Below, one piece after another: positions 55,192-62,277 of a DNA stretch of 64,000 bases (its first letter is position 1; every line of letters begins with the position of its first letter). A program made the position numbers and the translations under genes. The notes under the pieces were generated by a model that saw only the letters and a program-made list of their open reading frames with translations, had not been told where the DNA came from and made no database searches. Source of the stretch: Paraburkholderia ginsengisoli NBRC 100965 (GTDB taxonomy: Bacteria > Pseudomonadota > Gammaproteobacteria > Burkholderiales > Burkholderiaceae); assembly GCF_000739735.1 (NCBI RefSeq), contig NZ_BBJF01000004.1, forward strand, positions 1-64,000. Direction: 5' to 3'.

Positions 55192-56607
55192 ATGCAAATC
55201 CAATCGATGCAGTTCAAGGCTCGCGCCGGTCAGAAACTTGCTGACCAGCGTTTGCAGCAGAACCTGACCAAACTGTCCACCAAGTTCGTGTCGGCCCGCG
55301 CGAGCGCGATGACCGCGATCGACTTTCTCGCGACCCGCGCCGCGCTGAAGGAGCGCCGAAATCGCGCGCTGGAGAATCTCGATGTGTGGCTGGAAAGCTT
55401 CGAACGCGAAGCGACCCGGCGCGGCGTGACGGTGCTATTCGCCGAGACGACGCAGGAGGCCGCGCGGCTCGTCGGCGATATCGCGCGACGGCACGGCGTG
55501 AAGAAGGTGATCAAGACCAAGTCGATGGTCACCGAGGAAATGCGCCTGAACGAGGTGCTCGGGCAAATGGGCGTGCAGTCGATCGAAACGGATCTGGGCG
55601 AGTACATCCTGCAGATCAACGACAACGAGCCGCCGAGCCACATCATCGCGCCGGTCGTCCATAAAGATAAGGACGAGATCGCCGACCTGTTCGCCAAAAC
55701 GCACGGCCGGCCGCGTCTGACCGAAATTCCCGAGATGACACGCGAGGCGCGCGAGATGCTGCGGCCTCATTTCATGAGCGCGGACATGGGGGTGACGGGC
55801 GGCAATTTCGTGATCGCGGAGACGGGCTCGGTCGTTCTCGTGACGAACGAGGGCAACGAAGGCATGTGTACGGTGATGCCGCGCGTGCACGTCGCGGTCA
55901 CGGGTATCGAGAAGGTGCTGCCCACCCTCGAAGACCTCGCGACCGCGATGCGTTTGCTGCCGCGCTCGGCGACCGGGCAGACGACCTCGAACTATTTTTC
56001 CGTACTGACCGGGCCGCGTGGCGAGGGCGACCAGGACGGTCCCGAGCACATGTACGTCGTGCTGGTCGACGGCGGGCGCACGGGGCTGATCGGCGGCGAT
56101 TTTCAGGAGATGCTCCGGTGCATCCGCTGTGGCGCGTGCATGAATCATTGCCCCGTTTATCAGAAGGTCGGCGGCCATGCGTATGGCTGGGTCTATCCGG
56201 GGCCGATGGGTTCGGTATTGACGCCGAGCTATGTCGGAATCGACAAGGCGCTGGATTTGCCACAGGCCGCGACCCTGTGTGGCGAATGCAACAGCGTTTG
56301 TCCGGTGGGGATTCCGCTATCCGATCTGCTGCGCAAGCTGCGCGAGAAACAGGTGGAGCGGCGACTGCGTCCGTGGAAGGAGCGCGCGGGGCTCGCCGTG
56401 TGGGGTTTTCTGGCGCTGCATCCGGATGCATATGCGCTTTTCACCAAACTGGCCGTTCGCGTGCTGGAGCGCATGGGCGGGCGTAACCGTTCGATCGCCA
56501 GATTGCCGTTGGGCGGCGCGGGGTGGACCAACACGCGTGAGATGCCGGCGCCAGTCGGCCGTACTTTCAGGGAGTTGTACGCCGCGCAGCGCAGTCATAT
56601 TGGCTGA
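55192..56607 (+). CDS. lutB: L-lactate utilisation Fe-S protein (LutB/YkgF-like)
   Basis: A 471-residue protein. The N-terminal LUD-type domain (about 60-290; IKTKSMVTEEMRLNEVL, VIAETGSVVLVTNEGN) is followed by two 4Fe-4S motifs, CIRCGACMNHCP (C310, C313, C316, C320) and CGECNSVCP (C363, C366, C370). A C-terminal DUF3390-type tail (LFTKLAVRVLERM and beyond) follows. The start at 55192 (MQIQSMQFKARAGQKL) has TAAGGA upstream and equals the family N terminus; longer versions add an unrelated Arg/Pro-rich leader. Electron transfer from lactate is the inferred role, together with LutA. Confidence 0.94.
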   Translation: MQIQSMQFKARAGQKLADQRLQQNLTKLSTKFVSARASAMTAIDFLATRAALKERRNRALENLDVWLESFEREATRRGVTVLFAETTQEAARLVGDIARRHGVKKVIKTKSMVTEEMRLNEVLGQMGVQSIETDLGEYILQINDNEPPSHIIAPVVHKDKDEIADLFAKTHGRPRLTEIPEMTREAREMLRPHFMSADMGVTGGNFVIAETGSVVLVTNEGNEGMCTVMPRVHVAVTGIEKVLPTLEDLATAMRLLPRSATGQTTSNYFSVLTGPRGEGDQDGPEHMYVVLVDGGRTGLIGGDFQEMLRCIRCGACMNHCPVYQKVGGHAYGWVYPGPMGSVLTPSYVGIDKALDLPQAATLCGECNSVCPVGIPLSDLLRKLREKQVERRLRPWKERAGLAVWGFLALHPDAYALFTKLAVRVLERMGGRNRSIARLPLGGAGWTNTREMPAPVGRTFRELYAAQRSHIG

Positions 56608-56810
56608 GCGGGATGGTTCCGTTGAGAGAGGACCTGGCCGGTCTGTCGCAAGCGCTGGGAAGGTGATTGCCTGCGCTGGGAGATAACGCGCACGATGCCT
56701 TGCAAGCCGCCACGCGGGCGGAGGCGGCTCTGGTTTGTTGTCAGGCGCGGGGATCAGGCGCTCAGCCGATATGCGCTGATCAAGCGCCTGTGCCGTTTAC
56801 TTCGCGGCTA

Positions 56811-57347
56811 TTAGTGCTCCCTGAATGCGCCGTCCGGCTGGCGATTCGAAGCGTTCCGCGCCGGCCGCGCATCGTTACCGTTGCCGCGCCCGCCGCCATT
56901 GCCCGCCTGCTGCGGGGATTGCGGCGGCGGACCTCCCGCGCCGGGCCGAGGCGCATTCGACCCGCCAGGCCCGCGCGGCCCGCCGACTGCGCCCTGCGGC
57001 GGCGGCCCGCCGTTCGGTTGCCCATGTCGGCCGCCATTGTCCCCGTGGTTGTCGTGGTTTCCGTAGTTGCCGTTGTTCGGTCGGCCCCGGTCAGGGTAGC
57101 CGTGATAGCCGGGACCCGGCCCGTAATAGCGGCCCGGTCCGCCGTAATAGCCGGGGGCCGAGTAATTGCTATATCCCATATACACATTGGCCTGCGGCAC
57201 GACCGGGCCGCCGGTGGCATAGCCGTCATAACCGTCGTAGCCGCCGCCGTAACCGTTGCTGTACATCGGGGTGCCGTCCGGGTAGACGGCGCAGCCGCCA
57301 AGCAGGACGGCGATGGCGAGACCGGCGAGTGGTGCAAATCGTTTCAT
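56811..57347 (-). CDS. Putative Gly/Pro/Asn/Tyr-rich lipoprotein
   Basis: A 178-residue protein with a short signal sequence and lipobox (AVLLGGCAVYPDGTP), so Cys19 or a near position would be lipidated. The mature part is low-complexity: first Gly/Tyr-rich (NGYGGGYDGYDGYATGG), then Gly/Pro/Asn/His-rich, ending in QPDGAFREH. No domain is recognised. No clear ribosome binding site precedes the ATG. Such proteins are usually outer-membrane-attached, and the function is unknown. The lipobox and the consistent frame make it a likely gene despite its composition. Confidence 0.7.
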   Translation of the reverse strand: MKRFAPLAGLAIAVLLGGCAVYPDGTPMYSNGYGGGYDGYDGYATGGPVVPQANVYMGYSNYSAPGYYGGPGRYYGPGPGYHGYPDRGRPNNGNYGNHDNHGDNGGRHGQPNGGPPPQGAVGGPRGPGGSNAPRPGAGGPPPQSPQQAGNGGGRGNGNDARPARNASNRQPDGAFREH

Positions 57348-57608
57348 TGGGTGGACCAGTGCGAGAGGATTACGTCTGTAAGACCGCTATTATCCCCAAC
57401 CGTCATCGAAGCTTTGTATATGTTTGTAAGGATTTCATTTTCGTGCCAGCGGCGATTGCGCTGCGGGACATAATCGACAATTGACTGTTCCATTTGGAGC
57501 AACGCTGTATCTCGTGTCGGTGGGGTTTCCTGATTGCAAATTTCTATAGCATTTGCACTGGGCATAGTGCGTCACAAGCGTATGCGCCCCTAATCGGAAA
57601 ACGACATC
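57348..57608. other. AT-richer intergenic region before the small exported protein
   Basis: 260 bp with local AT-rich segments such as TTTGTATATGTTTGTAAGG near 57413. No gene is seen. It should contain the divergent promoters for the lipoprotein gene and the 78-residue gene. Confidence 0.45.
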
Positions 57609-57845
57609 ATGAAAAAGACAATATCGGTGTACTGGCCCCTTGCCATTGTTGTGCCGCTCGCTGCGGCTGCTTATCTGCACATTTGCGGCAACGCCGCTTC
57701 GCGCCCACAGGCTCCCTTGGGCGCCGATCAACTGACCGCCGAACTCGCGCGCGCTGTTTCGTACGGCATGATCGACGCCACTTCGGCGCTGCCGGCGAAA
57801 CCGATGCGCGCCGCGACGGCCATGCCGCTCGCCGAGGCATCCTGA
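57609..57845 (+). CDS. Small exported or membrane-anchored protein, unknown function
   Basis: A 78-residue protein with Lys-Lys at the start and a hydrophobic stretch (VYWPLAIVVPLAAAAYL), which is a signal peptide or single anchor. The rest (GADQLTAELARAVSYGMIDA) is helix-prone and has no recognised motif. The ribosome binding site is weak. It lies alone between the lipoprotein gene (divergent) and the phosphatase gene. Confidence 0.5.
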   Translation: MKKTISVYWPLAIVVPLAAAAYLHICGNAASRPQAPLGADQLTAELARAVSYGMIDATSALPAKPMRAATAMPLAEAS

Positions 57846-58033
57846 GCGGCACGTTCGGAAAACGCCGTGGCGCGATGCGCACCGCTCGCGCGCGCTGGCC
57901 CCTCCACAGCGCACAGCCCGCCTGAACGCGCCGAGCGTCCTCCGGCGAGATTCCGCCGGCCTTTGTATAATCGCGGCACCGTTTAAAACCCTCAGTCTCC
58001 TCGCCTAGTGCGTTGAAGCGCCCGAAACTTCTG

Positions 58034-58531
58034 ATGAAAACCGTGTCCGTCTGTTTCGTATGCCTCGGGAACATCTGCCGTTCGCCGACGGCGGAAGGCG
58101 TGATGCGCCATCTGGTCGACGAGGCGAAGCTCGCGGAGCGCATTCTGATCGATTCCGCCGGCACGGGCGACTGGCATATCGGCGCGCCGCCCGACCAGCG
58201 CGCTCAGCAAGCGGCGACGCAACGGGGCTACGAGCTGGCCGCTTTGCGCGGTCGCCAGATTGCGGCGACTGACTTCGAGCGCTTCGATCTGCTGATCGCG
58301 ATGGACGACAAGAACGTCGCCGCGCTCCGTCAAATGTGCCCGCCGGGGCAGCGCGACAAGATTCGTCTGCTGATGGAATTCGCGCCGCAGACGGACAGCC
58401 GGTGGAGCGGCACCCGCGAAGTCACCGATCCATACTTTGGCGGCGCGGAGGGTTTCGAGCAGGTGCTGGATCAGTGCGAAGCCGCTTGCCGCGGGCTAAT
58501 CGCCGCCTTGCGTCCGCAATTGTTCACCTAG
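58034..58531 (+). CDS. Low-molecular-weight protein-tyrosine phosphatase
   Basis: A 165-residue cytosolic phosphatase. The P-loop at the N terminus is FVCLGNICRSP, with nucleophile Cys10 and Arg16 (C-X5-R). The general acid is the Asp in the late loop VTDPYFGGAEGFEQV. Length and order match the LMW-PTP family. The start at 58034 (MKTVSVCFVC) places the P-loop correctly; a TTG 21 bases upstream is possible but unneeded. It lies 131 bp before iscR on the same strand and has no exopolysaccharide kinase neighbour, so its substrate is unknown. Confidence 0.94.
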   Translation: MKTVSVCFVCLGNICRSPTAEGVMRHLVDEAKLAERILIDSAGTGDWHIGAPPDQRAQQAATQRGYELAALRGRQIAATDFERFDLLIAMDDKNVAALRQMCPPGQRDKIRLLMEFAPQTDSRWSGTREVTDPYFGGAEGFEQVLDQCEAACRGLIAALRPQLFT

Positions 58532-58594
58532 CCTGGCTGGCGGCGGAATTCGGGCGCGCTAGCTATTAAGCAAATGACCCAAATTGCAATAGGG

Positions 58595-58619
58595 ATACTT
58601 GACTAAATCGCTCATGTAT
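58595..58619 (+). promoter_or_regulatory. Candidate IscR type-1 binding site, upstream copy
   Basis: It begins ATACTTGACT and ends CATGTAT; 22 of 25 positions fit the recalled E. coli type-1 consensus (ATASYYGACT...RRSTAT). It overlaps the -35 box and spacer of the iscR promoter. Confidence 0.65.
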
Positions 58620-58626
58620 TTATACT
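58599..58626 (+). promoter_or_regulatory. Sigma-70 promoter of the isc operon
   Basis: TTGACT (58599-58604), a 16-bp spacer, then TATACT (58621-58626). The predicted start is about 30 bases before iscR. Confidence 0.7.
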
Positions 58627-58646
58627 TGACCAAACTTGTCGAGAAT
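58622..58646 (+). promoter_or_regulatory. Candidate IscR type-1 binding site, downstream copy
   Basis: It begins ATACTTGACC and ends GTCGAGAAT; about 21 of 25 positions fit the same consensus. It starts 27 bp after the first site and covers the -10 box and start site. Confidence 0.55.
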
Positions 58647-58662
58647 TGCGGTTCCCACACAT

Positions 58663-59193
58663 ATGAGACTCACCACAAAAGGCCGTTTCGCCGTCACGGC
58701 GATGATTGACCTGGCGCTGCGCCAGGAGCAGGGCCCGGTGACGCTTGCGGGTATCAGCCAGCGCCAACATATCTCCCTGTCCTATCTCGAGCAGCTGTTT
58801 GGCAAGCTGCGTCGTCACGAAATCGTCGAGTCCGTGCGCGGACCGGGCGGCGGCTACAATCTTGCCCGCCGCGCCGAAGACGTCACGGTGGCCGACATCA
58901 TCATCGCGGTCGACGAGCCGCTCGACGCCACACAGTGCGGCGGCAAGGGCTCGTGCGAGGGCACCAAACAGCACGACGGCCACTGCATGACGCATGAACT
59001 GTGGTCGACGCTGAACCAGAAAATGGTCGAGTACCTCGATTCGGTCTCCCTGAAGGATCTCGTCGATCAGCAGCGTTCGCGCGAAGGCGCGCCGGCGGTG
59101 CTGCGCGACAGGCGCAACGAAGCGCCGGCGGTCGAGCCTGTCCGTACCGTGCCGAAAGGGCCCAATTCCGTTTTCAACATGGCCGGTTCGTGA
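58663..59193 (+). CDS. iscR: Fe-S cluster-sensing regulator IscR (Rrf2 family)
   Basis: A 176-residue winged-helix regulator. The N-terminal RLTTKGRFAVTAMIDLAL and the recognition region ISLSYLEQLFGKLRRHEIVE are characteristic of IscR. The cluster ligands are the three cysteines in QCGGKGSC and HC (about residues 92, 98 and 104), with the His nearby as in E. coli. Holo-IscR represses the isc operon and the apo form activates other genes. The start at 58663 gives MRLTTKGRF, the canonical N terminus. The promoter carries two matching operator candidates, consistent with autoregulation. Confidence 0.97.
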   Translation: MRLTTKGRFAVTAMIDLALRQEQGPVTLAGISQRQHISLSYLEQLFGKLRRHEIVESVRGPGGGYNLARRAEDVTVADIIIAVDEPLDATQCGGKGSCEGTKQHDGHCMTHELWSTLNQKMVEYLDSVSLKDLVDQQRSREGAPAVLRDRRNEAPAVEPVRTVPKGPNSVFNMAGS

Positions 59194-59269
59194 GGCGCGG
59201 TATCTAGCATTCGCCGCCGCCTGATCAAGAACCCAGAAGCCAGAGCACATGACGTCCCCGGAGCAATTG

Positions 59270-60493
59270 ATGAACAACGACTCTCTCCATCTGCCCATTT
59301 ACATGGACTACAGCGCTACGACGCCGATCGATCCGCGCGTGGTGGACAAGATGATTCCGTATCTGCGCGAGCAGTTCGGCAACCCCGCATCGCGCAGCCA
59401 CTCGTATGGCTGGGACGCGGAGCGCGCAGTCGAAGAAGCGCGTGAGAACGTCGCCGCGCTGGTGAACGCCGACCCGCGCGAAATCATCTGGACCTCGGGT
59501 GCAACGGAGTCGGACAACCTCGCGATCAAGGGCGCCGCGCACTTCTACAAGAGCAAGGGCAAGCACATCATCACGGTGAAGACCGAGCACAAGGCCGTGC
59601 TCGATACCTGCCGCGAACTCGAACGCGAAGGCTTTGAAGTCACGTATCTGGACGTCAAGGATGACGGTCTGATCGACCTCGAAAAGTTCAAGGCCGCGCT
59701 GCGCCCCGACACGATTCTGGTGTCGGTGATGTCGGTGAACAATGAGATCGGCGTGATCCAGGACATCGAGGCGATCGGCGAGATCACCCGCGAGAAAGGC
59801 ATCATTTTCCACGTGGACGCCGCGCAAGCCACCGGCAAGATCGCGATCGACCTGCAAAAGCTGAAGGTCGATCTGATGTCGTTCTCCGCGCACAAGACCT
59901 ACGGTCCGAAGGGCATCGGCGCGCTGTACGTGCGTCGCAAGCCGCGTATCCGTATCGAAGCGCAGATGCATGGCGGCGGTCACGAGCGCGGCATGCGTTC
60001 GGGCACGCTGGCCACGCACCAGATCGTCGGTATGGGCGAAGCGTTCCGGATCGCGCGTGAAGAAATGGCTACGGAAAACGAACGCATCCGCATGCTGCGC
60101 GATCGGCTGCTCGCCGGCCTGTCGGAAATGGAAGAAGTGTATGTGAACGGCGACATGGAAAAGCGTGTGCCGCACAACCTGAACATCAGCTTCAATTTCG
60201 TCGAAGGCGAATCGCTGATCATGGCGGTGAAGGACGTGGCGGTGTCGTCGGGTTCGGCTTGCACGTCGGCTTCGCTGGAACCGTCGTACGTGCTGCGCGC
60301 ACTGGGCCGCAACGACGAGCTCGCGCACAGCTCGATCCGCTTCACGGTGGGCCGCTTCACGACCGAGCAGGATGTCGATTACGTGATCAACCTGCTGAAG
60401 AGCAAGATTTCGAAGCTGCGCGACTTGTCGCCGCTGTGGGAAATGCACAAGGACGGGATCGATATTTCGACGATCCAGTGGGCAGCGCACTGA
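59270..60493 (+). CDS. iscS: Cysteine desulfurase IscS
   Basis: A 407-residue PLP enzyme that takes sulfur from L-cysteine and hands it to IscU. PLP-binding Lys209 is in [12 protein letters not shown]; the persulfide-forming Cys331 is in [14 protein letters not shown]. Their spacing (122) equals that in E. coli IscS. The N terminus [17 protein letters not shown] is canonical. I chose the Met at 59270; the one at 59249 would add seven residues (MTSPEQL). It lies 76 bp after iscR, with iscU 71 bp downstream. Confidence 0.97.
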   Translation: MNNDSLHLPIYMDYSATTPIDPRVVDKMIPYLREQFGNPASRSHSYGWDAERAVEEARENVAALVNADPREIIWTSGATESDNLAIKGAAHFYKSKGKHIITVKTEHKAVLDTCRELEREGFEVTYLDVKDDGLIDLEKFKAALRPDTILVSVMSVNNEIGVIQDIEAIGEITREKGIIFHVDAAQATGKIAIDLQKLKVDLMSFSAHKTYGPKGIGALYVRRKPRIRIEAQMHGGGHERGMRSGTLATHQIVGMGEAFRIAREEMATENERIRMLRDRLLAGLSEMEEVYVNGDMEKRVPHNLNISFNFVEGESLIMAVKDVAVSSGSACTSASLEPSYVLRALGRNDELAHSSIRFTVGRFTTEQDVDYVINLLKSKISKLRDLSPLWEMHKDGIDISTIQWAAH

Positions 60494-60564
60494 CGCGCCA
60501 TCTGGACGAAGTTGAATTCATCGAATTGCAAATTGCAGGTTGAAACGGATCAAGGAGTTTAATC

Positions 60565-60981
60565 ATGGCTTATAGCGACAAGGTTCTGGACCACTACGAA
60601 AACCCGCGCAACGTCGGTTCCTTCGCGAAGGACGACGATGCGGTCGGCACTGGCATGGTCGGCGCGCCGGCCTGCGGCGACGTGATGAAGCTGCAGATCC
60701 GCGTGGGCGCGGACGGCGTCATCGAAGACGCGAAGTTCAAGACGTACGGCTGCGGTTCGGCGATTGCTTCGAGCTCGCTCGTCACCGAATGGGTGAAGGG
60801 CAAGACGCTCGATCAGGCAATGTCGATCAAGAACACGCAGATCGCCGAAGAACTGGCGCTGCCGCCGGTGAAGATCCACTGCTCGATCCTCGCGGAAGAC
60901 GCGATCAAGGCAGCGGTCGCCGACTACAAGCAGCGTCACGGTGAAGCGGCGGTCGTCGAAGGCGACAAGCAGCACGCGTGA
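60565..60981 (+). CDS. iscU: Fe-S cluster assembly scaffold IscU
   Basis: A 138-residue scaffold on which IscS sulfur and iron form 2Fe-2S and 4Fe-4S clusters. The ligands are Cys37 with Asp39 in GAPACGDVMKLQ, Cys63 in TYGCGSAIASSS, and His105-Cys106 in KIHCSILAEDA. The HscA recognition motif LPPVK is directly upstream of the last Cys. The N terminus MAYSDKVLDHYENPRNVG is standard. The ribosome site AAGGAG is strong. Confidence 0.98.
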   Translation: MAYSDKVLDHYENPRNVGSFAKDDDAVGTGMVGAPACGDVMKLQIRVGADGVIEDAKFKTYGCGSAIASSSLVTEWVKGKTLDQAMSIKNTQIAEELALPPVKIHCSILAEDAIKAAVADYKQRHGEAAVVEGDKQHA

Positions 60982-61155
60982 GCGTCGCTTGAACCGCGAC
61001 TGATCGCGGTTTATTGAAAGGAAGCGGACGGCGCGGATCGAATGCGCCGTCCAGCATGAGCGATATTTGATGCAGGCAGGGTCGCAGTGCGCAAACCGTC
61101 ACACGGGTGATCGACACCCCATGCGGCGGACCCGCACCGCGCAATGAGAAACGCT

Positions 61156-61479
61156 ATGGCAATTACGTTGACCGAAAAGGCAGCACAGCACGTCCAGAAG
61201 TATCTGACCCGTCGCGGTAAAGGCGTCGGACTGCGCGTCGGCGTGCGCACTACCGGTTGCTCCGGCTTGGCCTACAAGCTCGAGTACGTGGACGAACTCG
61301 CGCCCGAAGATCAGGTGTTCGAAACCAGCGGCGTGAAGATCATTGTGGACCCGAAGAGCCTCGCCTATATCGACGGCACCGAACTCGACTTCGCACGCGA
61401 AGGGTTGAACGAAGGCTTCAAGTTCAACAACCCGAACGTGAAGGACGAATGCGGTTGCGGCGAGTCGTTCCGCGTGTAA
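61156..61479 (+). CDS. iscA: Iron-sulfur assembly protein IscA (A-type carrier)
   Basis: A 107-residue A-type carrier. The three conserved cysteines are C35 (TTGCSGLAY), C99 and C101 (DECGCGESF), which bind iron or a cluster between subunits. The start at 61156 gives the canonical [10 protein letters not shown]; an ATG four codons earlier is in frame but unnecessary. It lies 174 bp after iscU. A hairpin with a T tract follows it, before hscB. Confidence 0.97.
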   Translation: MAITLTEKAAQHVQKYLTRRGKGVGLRVGVRTTGCSGLAYKLEYVDELAPEDQVFETSGVKIIVDPKSLAYIDGTELDFAREGLNEGFKFNNPNVKDECGCGESFRV

Positions 61480-61507
61480 GTTCGAAGTTTTCCGCGTGCA
61501 GCGGATC

Positions 61508-61531
61508 AAAGGCGGCGCGGGCCGCCTTTTT
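61508..61531 (+). terminator. Terminator-like hairpin between iscA and hscB
   Basis: AAAGGCGG pairs with CCGCCTTT around a short GC loop, followed by a T run, 28 bp after the iscA stop. It could reduce transcription of hscB-hscA relative to iscRSUA. Confidence 0.85.
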
Positions 61532-61661
61532 AGTTTGATCCGCGCATCCGGGGCCGCATGGCTTGCCGACTTCTCTCTCACGCTGCGCCGCGTTTTCGCT
61601 TTCGAGCCACATTTTTAGACTGCACTCCGGTGCGCTTTCATCAACGGACTCCTTTTATCCG

Positions 61662-62189
61662 ATGGCCTCGCTGAACGACAGCCACTTCGACCTGTTCGAT
61701 CTGCCGGCGCAATTCGCGCTCGACGCGGCAACGCTCGATCACGCCTACCGCACGGTGCAGGCGCAAGTGCATCCGGATCGCTTCGCAGCGGCCGGCGACG
61801 CCCAAAAGCGCATCGCGATGCAATGGGCGACGCGCGCCAACGAGGCGTATCAGACGCTGCGAGATCCGTTGAAGCGCGCCACGTATCTGCTGTCGCTGCG
61901 CGGCATCGACGTCGGCGCGGAAAACAACACGGCGATGGAGCCGGCGTTCCTGATGCAGCAGATGGAGTGGCGCGAGAACATCGAGGACGCGGCCGCGGCG
62001 AAGAACGTCGACGCGCTCGACGCGTTGCTCACCGAACTGCGCGACGAAGAGCGCATGCGTTTCGACAAGCTCGGCGCATCGCTCGACAGCGGCGCGAATC
62101 AGGCGGCGGGCGAGGCGGTGCGGCAGTTGATGTTCATCGAGCGGGTGGCGTCGGAAATCGGCGCGCAGATCGAGCGGCTTGAAAACTAG
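61662..62189 (+). CDS. hscB: Fe-S cluster co-chaperone HscB
   Basis: A 175-residue J-domain protein that delivers IscU to HscA and stimulates its ATPase. The J domain is at the N terminus with HPD at residues 37-39 in [10 protein letters not shown], preceded by [14 protein letters not shown]. The C-terminal three-helix region with [15 protein letters not shown] binds IscU. The start at 61662 gives the natural [12 protein letters not shown]. It lies about 180 bp after iscA, the widest gap of the cluster, and hscA follows after 88 bp. Confidence 0.96.
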   Translation: MASLNDSHFDLFDLPAQFALDAATLDHAYRTVQAQVHPDRFAAAGDAQKRIAMQWATRANEAYQTLRDPLKRATYLLSLRGIDVGAENNTAMEPAFLMQQMEWRENIEDAAAAKNVDALDALLTELRDEERMRFDKLGASLDSGANQAAGEAVRQLMFIERVASEIGAQIERLEN

Positions 62190-62277
62190 CGCGCGGCGCA
62201 GCACCCAGAAGCCGAAGCAATTCAATCCAGCAACGCGAAAATTCAGGACGGGGCACAGCGGCCCCGAGAAGATCCAG

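Noticed and set aside
57494-57925. 143-codon frame overlapping the 78-residue gene
   Set aside because: It is Arg/His/Ala-rich with no signal; the shorter frame has a hydrophobic signal segment.
59249-59269. Seven extra residues at the IscS start
   Set aside because: Family members begin at or near [11 protein letters not shown]; the upstream Met is possible but unsupported.
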